From Streptomyces sp. DH24 (GTDB lineage: Bacteria > Actinomycetota > Actinomycetes > Streptomycetales > Streptomycetaceae), in contig NZ_JARVKW010000007.1 in the NCBI RefSeq assembly GCF_029813775.1, forward strand, positions 124,001 through 188,000: DNA of 64,000 bases, read 5' to 3'. Below the pieces are notes generated by a model, which searched no databases, was not told the DNA's origin, and saw only the letters and a list, made by a program, of their open reading frames with translations. This document shows positions 52,685-61,005 of this stretch, piece after piece; position 1 is the first letter of the stretch, and every line of letters starts with the position of its first letter. Made by a program: the position numbers and the translations under genes.

Positions 52685-53695
52685 ATGCGCCGCTACGGCA
52701 AGCACACCGACGAGGACGACATCCGCAGCCGCCCCAACCGCAAGGGCAACCGGCCGCGCACGCACATCCGGCCCAAGCACGAGGACGCCGCCGAGGGCAT
52801 GGTCCTCACCGTCGACCGGGGCCGGCTGACCTGCCTCGTCGAGGACCGGGTCGTGCTGGCGATGAAGGCCCGCGAACTGGGCCGCAAGGCCGCCGTGGTC
52901 GGCGACCGGGTGGCCCTCGTCGGCGACATGTCCGGCAAGAAGGACACCCTGGCCCGCATCGTGCGCATCGCGGACCGGACGTCGGTGCTGCGGCGCACCG
53001 CGGACGACGACGACCCCTTCGAGCGGGTGGTCGTGGCCAACGCCGACCAGCTCGCCGTCGTCACCGCGCTCGCCGACCCCGAACCGCGCTCCCGGCTGAT
53101 CGACCGCTGCCTCGTCGCGGCCTTCGACGGCGGCCTCACCCCGCTGCTCGTCATGACGAAGTCCGACCTCGCCCCACCGGACAAACTCCTGGAGCTGTAC
53201 GGCGACCTGGACATCCCCTACGTCGTCACCAGCCGCGAGGAACTGGAGAACGGCGGCGCCGCCGACCGCGTGCGCGAGCATCTCGGCGGCAAGGCCACGG
53301 CCTTCGTCGGCCACTCCGGCGTCGGCAAGACGACGCTGGTCAACGCGCTGGTCCCGGAGGAGCGCCGCCGCCTGACCGGTCACGTCAACGCGGTGACCGG
53401 GCGCGGCCGGCACACCACCACCTCGGCGCTGGCGCTGCCGCTGGACGGCGTGGACGGCTGGGTCATCGACACCCCGGGCGTGCGGTCCTTCGGCCTGGCC
53501 CACGTCGACCCGGGCCGCGTCATCCACGCCTTCCCCGACCTGGGGCCGGGCACCGAGGGCTGCCCGCGCGCGTGCAGCCACGACGAGCCGGACTGCGCGC
53601 TGGACCAGTGGGTCGCGGAGGGTCACGCGGACCCGGCACGGCTGTATTCGCTGCGCAGGCTGCTGGCGACCCGGGAGCGCACGGAAGGCGACTGA
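52685..53695 (+). CDS. rsgA: Ribosome small-subunit maturation GTPase RsgA
   Basis: RsgA (336 aa) is a circularly permuted GTPase acting late in 30S maturation. An OB-fold N-terminal domain is followed by G4 TKSD, G1 GHSGVGKTTL, G3 DTPGV, and a C-terminal zinc-binding segment CPRACSHDEPDC. The order G4-G1-G3 is the hallmark permutation. It lies close behind aroA, likely in one operon. Confidence 0.94.
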   Translation: MRRYGKHTDEDDIRSRPNRKGNRPRTHIRPKHEDAAEGMVLTVDRGRLTCLVEDRVVLAMKARELGRKAAVVGDRVALVGDMSGKKDTLARIVRIADRTSVLRRTADDDDPFERVVVANADQLAVVTALADPEPRSRLIDRCLVAAFDGGLTPLLVMTKSDLAPPDKLLELYGDLDIPYVVTSREELENGGAADRVREHLGGKATAFVGHSGVGKTTLVNALVPEERRRLTGHVNAVTGRGRHTTTSALALPLDGVDGWVIDTPGVRSFGLAHVDPGRVIHAFPDLGPGTEGCPRACSHDEPDCALDQWVAEGHADPARLYSLRRLLATRERTEGD

Positions 53696-53823
53696 CCTTC
53701 GCGTTGTTCGTCCCGGCGTACGGGCCGCGAGTGCATAATCGCACCCAGCCGTAACCGAGCCGGTGCACCGTCCTACCGGGGTCCGACGAGACGCGGACAC
53801 GCGCGACACGAGGGAGACGACAC

Positions 53824-54147
53824 ATGGCGTGGCTACTGGTCATCGTGGCCGGGGTGCTCGAAACCGGCTTCGCCATCTGCCTCAAGCTGTCCCACGGCTT
53901 CACCCGGCTCTGGCCGACCGTCGCGTTCTGCGTCTTCGCCATCGGCAGCTTCGGCCTGCTGACGCTGTCGCTGAAGAAGCTGGACGTGGGTCCCGCCTAC
54001 GCGGTGTGGACCGGCATCGGCGCGACGGGCACCGCGATCTACGGGATGGTGTTCCTCGGCGACGTCGTCTCCACGCTGAAGATCGTGTCGATCAGCCTGG
54101 TGATCATCGGCATCGTGGGGCTCCAGATGTCCGGCTCCGCCCACTGA
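53824..54147 (+). CDS. Small multidrug resistance (SMR) family transporter
   Basis: A 107-residue protein with four membrane helices. Glu13 in the first helix (VAGVLETGFAICLK) is the proton/substrate-coupling residue. The sequence is closest to the Gdx/SugE branch (guanidinium exporters) by the VLETGFAI pattern, although the quaternary-ammonium branch cannot be excluded. The start ATG follows GAGGGAGACGACAC. The TetR gene is convergent. Confidence 0.9.
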   Translation: MAWLLVIVAGVLETGFAICLKLSHGFTRLWPTVAFCVFAIGSFGLLTLSLKKLDVGPAYAVWTGIGATGTAIYGMVFLGDVVSTLKIVSISLVIIGIVGLQMSGSAH

Positions 54148-54207
54148 TCCTTCCGCCGCTGACCCTTCCGCCACTGACCCCTTCCGCCCGCCCACCTGAC
54201 GGGTCGC

Positions 54208-54813
54208 TCAGGCCGACTGCCGCGGCAGCGCGCCGCGCACCAGGTCGGCGACGCCGCCGTCGGCCGGCGGTGCGGCCACGCAGGACAGGGCGAGACGGAC
54301 GACGAGTTCGCAGGACCGGGCCAGTTCGGCGGTGTCCGCCCGGGGCGTGCCGGGCGGGGCCAGCACCGCCACGGCGCGGTCGCGGACCAGGGCCACGAAG
54401 TCGCCGGGCGTCGGCAGCGGGCCGTCCGCGCGGCGCTGCGCCGGGACGGCGGAGGCGGACGGCACCGGTCGCGGCGTGGGCGCGGGCAGCCGCTCGCTCC
54501 AGCAGCCGGTGAGCAGGGCGCGGACGAGGGCGCTGTCGCGGGCCGCCGACGCGGTCCACTCGGCGGTCGCGGCGAGGCGGTCGCGGGGGTCGGCGGGCCC
54601 GGCGAGGGCGCGGTCGACACCCGCGATGTAGGCGTCCGCCTCCCGCCTGACGAGCGCGCGGGCGAGTCCCTCCTTGCTGCCGAACTCGTTGTAGAGCGTC
54701 TGCCGGGACACCCCGGCCGCCGCGGCCACGTCCACCATCCGCACGGCGGACCACGGCCGGCGCGCCAGGGCCGTGCGAGCGGCTTCCAGCAGGGACTCGC
54801 GGGCTGCGGGCAT
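54208..54813 (-). CDS. TetR-family transcription regulator
   Basis: A 201-residue repressor. The HTH reads [50 protein letters not shown]. The ligand domain is Ala/Pro-rich. Two adjacent ATG codons are present; I chose the second (54813) for better spacing from GGGAGG. It is convergent with the SMR gene and divergent from hisN; its target could be either. Confidence 0.88.
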   Translation of the reverse strand: MPAARESLLEAARTALARRPWSAVRMVDVAAAAGVSRQTLYNEFGSKEGLARALVRREADAYIAGVDRALAGPADPRDRLAATAEWTASAARDSALVRALLTGCWSERLPAPTPRPVPSASAVPAQRRADGPLPTPGDFVALVRDRAVAVLAPPGTPRADTAELARSCELVVRLALSCVAAPPADGGVADLVRGALPRQSA

Positions 54814-54965
54814 CATCGCCTCCCTCGGGGCGAGCGGCTCTGCGGACAGGTTTGACGCGGGTGGAGGCACTGTCAAGGGTTCCCGGAGCGCGGCAGCGTG
54901 CGCCCCCGCCGGTGCCGCACGCCCCCCGTAGCCCCGAAAGGCCGCCGCCAGATACGGTTCGTTGC

Positions 54966-55766
54966 ATGCCCGACTACCTCGATGACCTGCGTCTCGCCCA
55001 CGTCCTCGCGGACGCCGCGGACGCCGCGACAATGGACCGGTTCAAGGCTCTCGACCTCAAGGTGGAGACCAAACCGGACATGACGCCGGTGAGTGAGGCG
55101 GACCGGGCGGCGGAGGAACTCATCCGCGGCCAGCTCCAGCGCGCCCGTCCGAGAGACGCGATCCTCGGCGAGGAGTACGGCGTCGAGGGCACCGGCCCGC
55201 GCCGCTGGGTGATCGACCCGATCGACGGCACCAAGAACTACGTGCGCGGCGTCCCGGTCTGGGCGACGCTGATCTCCTTGATGGAAGCGGGCGAGAGCGG
55301 CTTCCAACCGGTCGTCGGCGTCGTCTCCGCGCCCGCCCTCGGCCGCCGCTGGTGGGCCGCGAAGGACTACGGCGCCTTCTCCGGCCGCAGTCTGTCCACC
55401 GCGTCGCGGCTCCAGGTCTCCCGGGTCTCGAAGCTCGCCGACGCGTCCTTCGCGTACTCCTCGCTGAGCGGCTGGGAGGAGCAGGGCCGCCTGGACGGCT
55501 TCCTGGACCTGACCCGCGAGGTGTGGCGCACGCGTGCCTACGGCGACTTCTGGCCGTACATGATGGTCGCCGAGGGCTCGGTGGACATGTGCGCGGAGCC
55601 CGAGCTGTCGCTGTGGGACATGGCGGCGAACGCCATCATCGTGACCGAGGCGGGCGGCACCTTCACGGGCCTCGACGGCCGCCCCGGCCCGCACAGCGGC
55701 AACGCGGCAGCGTCGAACGGCCCACTCCACGACGAACTGCTGGGGTATCTCAACCAGCGCTACTGA
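54966..55766 (+). CDS. hisN: Histidinol-phosphatase (inositol-monophosphatase family)
   Basis: HisN (266 aa) hydrolyses histidinol phosphate in histidine synthesis. The metal motifs are [20 protein letters not shown] and, near the C-terminus, [16 protein letters not shown]. The ATG has no ribosome site, and a TACGGT hexamer ends 7 bases before it, as in leaderless Streptomyces mRNAs. Inositol phosphatase activity cannot be excluded by sequence, but this gene context is used for hisN in Streptomyces. Confidence 0.9.
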   Translation: MPDYLDDLRLAHVLADAADAATMDRFKALDLKVETKPDMTPVSEADRAAEELIRGQLQRARPRDAILGEEYGVEGTGPRRWVIDPIDGTKNYVRGVPVWATLISLMEAGESGFQPVVGVVSAPALGRRWWAAKDYGAFSGRSLSTASRLQVSRVSKLADASFAYSSLSGWEEQGRLDGFLDLTREVWRTRAYGDFWPYMMVAEGSVDMCAEPELSLWDMAANAIIVTEAGGTFTGLDGRPGPHSGNAAASNGPLHDELLGYLNQRY

Positions 55767-55918
55767 GCGCGCCGTCCTGGCACTGCCCTGCCACCACCCC
55801 GCCACCGTCGGGCCTCTTGTTGGCCCCCGCTCTGCCTGCCACTCTGAGAGTCCCCCCACTTGTGAATTTGTGAATCCGTGAACTAAGTCCGCGGGTTCCC
55901 TAGGAGGTGGCTCCATCC

Positions 55919-56311
55919 ATGCTCGTCCGTGACGCCATGAGCACCGTGGTCCTCACCATCGGCCCCGACCACACCCTGCGCCAGGCCGCCGCCCTGATGT
56001 CCGCCCGCCGGGTCGGCGCGGCCGTCGTCCTCGACCCCGACGCCGGCGGCATCGGCATCCTCACCGAACGCGACGTCCTCAACTCCCTGGGCCTCGGCCA
56101 GGACCCGGACACCGAACGCGCCCACGCCCACACCACCACCGACGTCGTGTTCGCCGCCCCGTCCTGGACGCTGGAGGAGGCGGCCAGCGCCATGGCCCAC
56201 GGCGGTTTCCGCCACCTCGTCGTCCTCGACGGCGGCGAGCCCCTCGGCGTCGTCTCGGTCCGCGACATCATCCGCTGCTGGGCCCCGCTGCGACAGCAGG
56301 TGCCCGCCTAG
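55919..56311 (+). CDS. Two-CBS-domain protein
   Basis: A 130-residue protein consisting of paired CBS domains (MLVRDAMSTVVLTIGPDHTLRQAAALM and TTDVVFAAPSWTLEEAASAMAHGGFRHLVVLD), which bind adenosyl ligands. No enzyme domain is attached, so it probably senses energy state. The ATG follows GGAGGTGG. A terminator shared with the convergent catalase lies downstream. Confidence 0.9.
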   Translation: MLVRDAMSTVVLTIGPDHTLRQAAALMSARRVGAAVVLDPDAGGIGILTERDVLNSLGLGQDPDTERAHAHTTTDVVFAAPSWTLEEAASAMAHGGFRHLVVLDGGEPLGVVSVRDIIRCWAPLRQQVPA

Positions 56312-56429
56312 TCCGGTAGTCCGGCCGCGCGTCCGCCGAGCGGCGTCGCCGCCCGGGGGCAGCCGCTTCGCGGACACGGACCCAAGCCACCGGGACGACC
56401 GAAGGCTCCAGCACCAGGAGAAGCGCGAA

Positions 56430-56460
56430 ACGGGCCGGACCCCCAAGGGGCCCGGCCCGT
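56430..56460. terminator. Bidirectional terminator between the CBS gene and catalase
   Basis: ACGGGCCGG at 56430-56438 pairs with CCGGCCCGT at 56452-56460. An A-run lies to its left, serving as the T-run for minus-strand catalase transcripts. Confidence 0.75.
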
Positions 56461-56489
56461 CGCCGCGGCAAGCGGTCCAGTGCTGGTGA

Positions 56490-57941
56490 TCAGCCGCGCA
56501 GGGCCTGGACCGCGGCTTCCAGCCGCTTGCCGAAGTCGCCGTCGGCCTGCCGGAAGTTGTTGATCGCGCGCTCGGCGATGTCCTCGCGCGAGACCTGCGA
56601 GATGGCACCCGCCAGGTTGTTGATCAGGCGCTCCTTCTCGTCCTCCGACATCAGCCGGTAGAGGTTGCCCGCCTGGACGAAGTCGTTGTCCTCGGCGTGC
56701 GACGGAGCCTCGTAATTGCCGGTGCCGCCGGTGACCTGGACCGGCTCCCACAGCGGACGGTCCGTCTGGAACGGGCCGCCGAAGCTGTTCGGCTCGTAGT
56801 TCTTCGCGCCCTTGTGGCGGCCGTCGTACAGGTAGCCGTCACGGGAGTTGGTGCGCGCCTCGGTGGCGTGCGGGCGGTTCACCGGCAGGTGGTCGGCGTT
56901 GATGCCGACGCGGTAGCGGTGGGCGTCGCCGTACGCGAAGAGGCGGCCCTGGAGCATCTTGTCCGGGGACGGCCCGATGCCCGGCACGAAGTGGGCGGGA
57001 CTGAAGATGGACTGCTCGACCTCGGCGAAGATGTTCTCCGGGTTGCGGTTGAGCTCCAGCTTGCCGAACCAGACGACCGGGTAGTCCGCGTGCGGCCACA
57101 CCTTGGTCAGGTCGAACGGGTTGAAGCGGTACGTCGCCGCCTCGGCCACCGGCATGATCTGCACGCCGACGGTCCAGCTCGGGTACTCGCCCCGCTCGAT
57201 GGCCTCACGCAGGTCGCGCTGGTGCGAGTCGGGGTCCTTGCCCGCCAGGACCTCGGCCTCCTCGGCGGTCAGGTTCTTGATGCCCTGGTCCGTCTTGAAG
57301 TGGTACTTGACCCAGAACGCCTCGCCGGCCTCGTTGCTCCACTGGTAGGTGTGCGAGCCGAAGCCGTCCATGTGACGGTACGAGGCGGGGATGCCGCGGT
57401 CGCCGAACAGCCAGGTCACCTGGTGGGTGCTCTCCGGGCTCAGGCTCCAGAAGTCCCAGACGTTGTCCGCCTCCTGCGAGCCCGTGTACGGGTCGCGCTT
57501 CTGGGTGTGGATGAAGTCCGGGAACTTGATGGCGTCCTTGATGAAGAACACCGGGGTGTTGTTGCCGACGAGGTCGTAGTTGCCCTCCTCGGTGTAGAAC
57601 TTCACCGCGAAGCCGCGCGGGTCACGGACGGCGTCCGCCGCGCCCAGGTTGCCCGCCACGGTCGAGAAGCGCAGGAAGACCTCGGTCTGCTTGCCGACCT
57701 CGGAGAGGAACCTGGCCCGCGTGTACTTGGTGACGTCGGCGGTGACGGTGAAGGTGCCGTAGGCACCCGCGCCACGGGCGTGCACCACACGCTCCGGGAT
57801 GCGCTCCCGGTTGAAGTGGGCCAGCTTCTCCAGGAGCAGCTGGTCCTGGACGAGTACCGGGCCACCGACGCCCGCGGTCTCACTGTTCTGGTTGTCGGCG
57901 ACCGGAGCTCCGGCCTCCGTAGTGAGCGGTCCCTGCGTCAC
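56490..57941 (-). CDS. catA: Monofunctional heme catalase
   Basis: This 483-residue clade 3 catalase breaks down hydrogen peroxide in the cytoplasm. The active-site His lies in [14 protein letters not shown], the distal Asn in [11 protein letters not shown], and the proximal heme Tyr in [12 protein letters not shown]. The GTG start follows CAGGAGGC. It is divergent from a Fur-family gene that matches CatR, its peroxide-sensing repressor in Streptomyces. The symbol follows that literature; katA is used elsewhere. Confidence 0.95.
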   Translation of the reverse strand: MTQGPLTTEAGAPVADNQNSETAGVGGPVLVQDQLLLEKLAHFNRERIPERVVHARGAGAYGTFTVTADVTKYTRARFLSEVGKQTEVFLRFSTVAGNLGAADAVRDPRGFAVKFYTEEGNYDLVGNNTPVFFIKDAIKFPDFIHTQKRDPYTGSQEADNVWDFWSLSPESTHQVTWLFGDRGIPASYRHMDGFGSHTYQWSNEAGEAFWVKYHFKTDQGIKNLTAEEAEVLAGKDPDSHQRDLREAIERGEYPSWTVGVQIMPVAEAATYRFNPFDLTKVWPHADYPVVWFGKLELNRNPENIFAEVEQSIFSPAHFVPGIGPSPDKMLQGRLFAYGDAHRYRVGINADHLPVNRPHATEARTNSRDGYLYDGRHKGAKNYEPNSFGGPFQTDRPLWEPVQVTGGTGNYEAPSHAEDNDFVQAGNLYRLMSEDEKERLINNLAGAISQVSREDIAERAINNFRQADGDFGKRLEAAVQALRG

Positions 57942-57995
57942 GTTCTGCCTCCTGGTACTGCGTCTGTTCCTGTCCCTTGGCCAAAGCCATTACCG

Positions 57996-58038
57996 ATCCT
58001 ACAATGGACTTTGTCTAAGTCAAGTAAGACTCCAAAGT
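57996..58038 (-). promoter_or_regulatory. Catalase promoter and candidate CatR operator
   Basis: On the minus strand TTGACT (58023-58018) and TAGGAT (58001-57996) are 16 bases apart, a good vegetative promoter. An inverted pair ACTTTG (58008-58013) and CAAAGT (58033-58038) straddles the -35, well placed for a repressor such as CatR. Confidence 0.6.
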
Positions 58039-58083
58039 CACACTTGTTCGGGACCTGGTCCCCCTAGCTGCTAGGCTGGTGCC

Positions 58084-58500
58084 ATGAGTGACCTTCTGGA
58101 TCGGCTGCGTGGACGCGGATGGCGGATGACCGCGCAGCGGCGCGTCGTGGCCGAGGTCCTCGACGGCGAACACGTCCATCTGACGGCCGACGAGGTGCAC
58201 GCCAGGGCTGTCGCCAAGCTGCCCGAGATCTCCCGGGCGACCGTCTACAACACCCTCGGTGAGCTGGTCTCACTGGGCGAGGTACTCGAGGTCGCCACGG
58301 ACAGGCGCGCCAAGCGGTACGACCCGAACGCGCACCGGCCGCACCACCACCTGGTGTGCGCCCAGTGCGGCGCGATCCGGGACGTGCACCCGGGCGGGAA
58401 CCCGCTGGCGGACCTGCCCGACTCGGAGCGCTTCGGCTTCACGGTCTCGGACGTCGAGGTGACGTACCGCGGCCTCTGCCCGAACTGCGCGGCGGCGTAG
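58084..58500 (+). CDS. catR: Fur-family peroxide-sensing repressor CatR
   Basis: CatR (138 aa) is a PerR-like member of the Fur family. The winged-helix region (GWRMTAQRRVVAEVLDGEHVHLTADEVHARAVAKLPEISRATVYNTLGEL) is complete. The C-terminal domain has the regulatory metal-site residues HRPHHHLVCAQCG and a second CPNC pair for zinc. It is divergent from catalase. The ATG has no ribosome site, and a TAGGCT hexamer lies 7 bases before it, so the message may be leaderless. Confidence 0.93.
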   Translation: MSDLLDRLRGRGWRMTAQRRVVAEVLDGEHVHLTADEVHARAVAKLPEISRATVYNTLGELVSLGEVLEVATDRRAKRYDPNAHRPHHHLVCAQCGAIRDVHPGGNPLADLPDSERFGFTVSDVEVTYRGLCPNCAAA

Positions 58501-58517
58501 CGCAAAAGCCTGTAAGG

Positions 58518-58546
58518 AACCCCCGGCACCGACGGTGCCGGGGGTT
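58518..58546 (+). terminator. catR terminator
   Basis: A perfect 13-base-pair stem (58518-58530 with 58534-58546) followed by T residues, 17 bases past the catR stop. Confidence 0.88.
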
Positions 58547-58644
58547 TCCGGGTTTCGCGTTTCCGGGTTTCCTCGCGCGCCCCGCCGGGGTTGCTCCCGC
58601 AAGAGCCTCCGCGGGGCGCCCTCGCGCTGCCGCACGCACAAAAA

Positions 58645-58680
58645 CCGAGGGCCGGAAACCTTTCGGCTTCCGGCCCTCGG
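58645..58680 (-). terminator. Terminator of the first initiator tRNA gene
   Basis: A perfect 13-base-pair stem (58645-58657 with 58668-58680) with an A-run to its left, which is a T-run on the minus strand. It starts 7 bases after the tRNA 3' end. Confidence 0.88.
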
Positions 58681-58687
58681 CCGTCAG

Positions 58688-58761
58688 TAGCGGGGACAGG
58701 ATTTGAACCTGCGACCTCTGGGTTATGAGCCCAGCGAGCTACCGAGCTGCTCCACCCCGCG
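58688..58761 (-). tRNA. Initiator tRNA-fMet(CAT), copy 1
   Basis: The minus strand folds as a full tRNA of 74 nt with anticodon CAT. Initiator features are present: three consecutive G-C pairs in the anticodon stem (GGG...CCC around CTCATAA) and an unpaired acceptor end (C1 opposite U72). The 3' CCA is not encoded. An identical copy lies at 60888-60961. Confidence 0.96.
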
Positions 58762-58848
58762 TCGGTGAATGCAACGTTACGTCAATGCCGACGTCAGAAG
58801 CAAATCGGTTGGCTGCGCCCCCCGCAGTGGGCCGCCCCCGGCCGGGTG

Positions 58849-60660
58849 TCAGGCCGACAGTTCCTCGCGCAGCGCGTCCCGCAGCCGCTCAGCCCGCTCG
58901 GCGACGGCGCCCGGTCCGAGCGACGCCGCCCGGTCCGCCCAGCGCTGCCCCTCCGCCAGCTCTCCCCGCCGGGCGTAGACGAGGGCCAGCCGCAGCGCCG
59001 CCCGCCCGTGCCCCGCGTCGGCGGCCCGCGTCCACCACACCGCCGCCTCGGGCTCGCTGCCCTCCCTCGCGAGCAGCAGCCCCAGGTTGAAGGCGCCGTT
59101 GCGCGACCCGGCCTCCGCCGCCTCGCGGTACCACCGGGCCGCCTCGACGACATCACCGCGCGCGGCGGCCAGCATGCCGACCCGCACCTGCGCCCGCCGG
59201 TGCCCCTGCGAGGCGGCGCGCTCGTACCACTCCTCGCACTCGGTCTTCTCGTGCACCGCCTCGCCCAGCTCGTGCGCGGGCGCCGGCGGCCGGCGCGCGT
59301 CGAGCACCGTGGCCAGCCGGTACGCGGCCTCCGCGCTGCCGCCCCCCGCCGCGCAGCGCAGGTACCGCTCCGCGTCCTGCTCGTCGCCCTCCCGCAGCCG
59401 GGCGATCCCGACCTGGAGCGCCGCCTCGGTGTGCCCGGCGCTCGCGGCACGCTCGTACCAGCGCAGCGCGTCCTTGTCCTCGCCGCGCCCGGCGTACAGG
59501 ATGCCCAGGTTGAACGCGGCGTCCACGCTGCCCGCCTCGGCCGCCTTGGAGAACCACGGCTCGGCGCCGGTCTCGTCCCCGCTGTGCAGCAGCAGGATGG
59601 CCAGCGCGTTCGCCGCCTCGCGGTGTCCGGCGTACGCGGCGCGCCGGTACCACTGCTCGGCCTGCGTGGTCCGGCCCTGCTCCGCGCAGAGCAGCCCGAG
59701 GTTGTACGCGCCGTTGATGTCCCCGGCGTCCATCGCGGCCCGGTACCACCGCTCGGCGGTCTGGGTCTCGCCCCGCTCGGCATGCAGCGCGCCCAGCGCG
59801 TTGGCGGCGTTGCCGTCGCCGTCCTGGGCGGCTCTCAGCCACCACACGGCCGCGTTCTCGGTGTCGCCCGCGTCGCGCAGCAGGAAGCCGAGCGCGCAGG
59901 CGGCCCGTGCCTCCCCGTCCTTGGCGGAGGTCAGGTACCAGCGCCCCGCCTCCTTGAGTTCGCCGCGCTTCTCCAGGATCGCGCCGAGGTGCAGCGCGGC
60001 CCGCCGGTGGCCGCGCGCGGCGGCCTGCCGGTACCACTGCTCGGCCTCCTCCGCCGCGGCCGGGCCGGCACCGTCGTCATCGTGGGTCTTCCGCGTCGCC
60101 GCGCGGTCCAGGGTGCGCGCGAGCCGGTACGCGGCCTCCCGGTGGCCGCGCTCCGCCGCCGCTCTCATCCACCGCACGGCGCCGCTGTCGCCCCGGTGTT
60201 CCAGCAGGTCGGCGAGCGCGTACGCGCCGAGGACGTGTCCCTGTTCCGCGGACTGGCGCAGCCAGTACTCGGCGGCGGGCTCGTCGCCCCGCTCACGGTG
60301 GTACCGGCCGAGGGCGTGCGCGGCGGCCGCGGATCCGGCCACGGCGGCGATGCGCCACCAGCCGGCGGCCTCCTCGGCGTAACCACGCTGGTGGAGGAGG
60401 ACGCCGAGGTTGTTGGCGGCGGCGCGGTCACCGGCGGCGGTGGCGGCACGCAGATGGGCTTCGGCTCCGTCGAGGTCACCGCGGCGCAGCAGCATGGCCC
60501 CGAGGACGCTCATCGCCTCGACGTCGCCGACCTCGGCGGCGAGTCTCAGACGCATCTCCTCGGCGGCCTCGCCCGCCTCGTCGCCGGCCTCGTCCCGGCC
60601 GGACGGCTGCACAAATCGCCCTGTCCCGAACAGAGTTGCCTTGTCCCCCATAACGTCCAT
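58849..60660 (-). CDS. Sel1/TPR-repeat protein
   Basis: A 603-residue cytoplasmic protein made of about 14 Sel1-like 36-residue repeats, with pattern A-x-x-LG-x-L-x-x-x-x-G-x-x-x-x-A-x-x-W-x-x-x-A-A-x-x-G. They form a helical solenoid, which mediates protein contacts. No catalytic domain or signal peptide is seen. The ATG at 60660 is preferred; a second ATG 9 bases later is possible. It lies between two initiator tRNA genes on the same strand. Its partners are unknown. Confidence 0.9.
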   Translation of the reverse strand: MDVMGDKATLFGTGRFVQPSGRDEAGDEAGEAAEEMRLRLAAEVGDVEAMSVLGAMLLRRGDLDGAEAHLRAATAAGDRAAANNLGVLLHQRGYAEEAAGWWRIAAVAGSAAAAHALGRYHRERGDEPAAEYWLRQSAEQGHVLGAYALADLLEHRGDSGAVRWMRAAAERGHREAAYRLARTLDRAATRKTHDDDGAGPAAAEEAEQWYRQAAARGHRRAALHLGAILEKRGELKEAGRWYLTSAKDGEARAACALGFLLRDAGDTENAAVWWLRAAQDGDGNAANALGALHAERGETQTAERWYRAAMDAGDINGAYNLGLLCAEQGRTTQAEQWYRRAAYAGHREAANALAILLLHSGDETGAEPWFSKAAEAGSVDAAFNLGILYAGRGEDKDALRWYERAASAGHTEAALQVGIARLREGDEQDAERYLRCAAGGGSAEAAYRLATVLDARRPPAPAHELGEAVHEKTECEEWYERAASQGHRRAQVRVGMLAAARGDVVEAARWYREAAEAGSRNGAFNLGLLLAREGSEPEAAVWWTRAADAGHGRAALRLALVYARRGELAEGQRWADRAASLGPGAVAERAERLRDALREELSA

Positions 60661-60820
60661 CGTCGCACCACCTGCAACCTGGGTACACCTGGTATACCGC
60701 AGCCAGTGAGGTCACTTCAGCGTTTTGTCGACATGCCCACAGAGAGATAAGTCAAACACAGTTCCCCCAACTCCCCACGGCGGCGCGGCCGTCGAAGAAG
60801 TCGGCACATGAGTTCGCACG

Positions 60821-60859
60821 CACAAAAGCCCGGATCCTCGAAGGATCCGGGCTTTTGTG
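60821..60859 (-). terminator. Terminator of the second initiator tRNA gene
   Basis: A perfect 18-base-pair stem (60821-60838 with 60842-60859) with a 3-base loop, 28 bases after the tRNA 3' end. Confidence 0.9.
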
Positions 60860-60887
60860 GTCGTGCGGTCGAAACCGCCGACTCCAG

Positions 60888-60961
60888 TAGCGGGGACAGG
60901 ATTTGAACCTGCGACCTCTGGGTTATGAGCCCAGCGAGCTACCGAGCTGCTCCACCCCGCG
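60888..60961 (-). tRNA. Initiator tRNA-fMet(CAT), copy 2
   Basis: Identical in all 74 positions to the copy at 58688-58761, with the same CAT anticodon, GC-rich anticodon stem and C1/U72 mismatch. It is followed by its own terminator, so the two copies are separate transcription units. Confidence 0.96.
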
Positions 60962-61005
60962 CCGTTGTTCTGCAACCGTATCACGGCGCGGGGTGGGCAA
61001 TCGGC

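Noticed and set aside
58688..60961. Integrated element bounded by tRNA repeats
   Set aside because: The tRNA copies are complete, the enclosed Sel1 gene looks native in composition, and there is no integrase.
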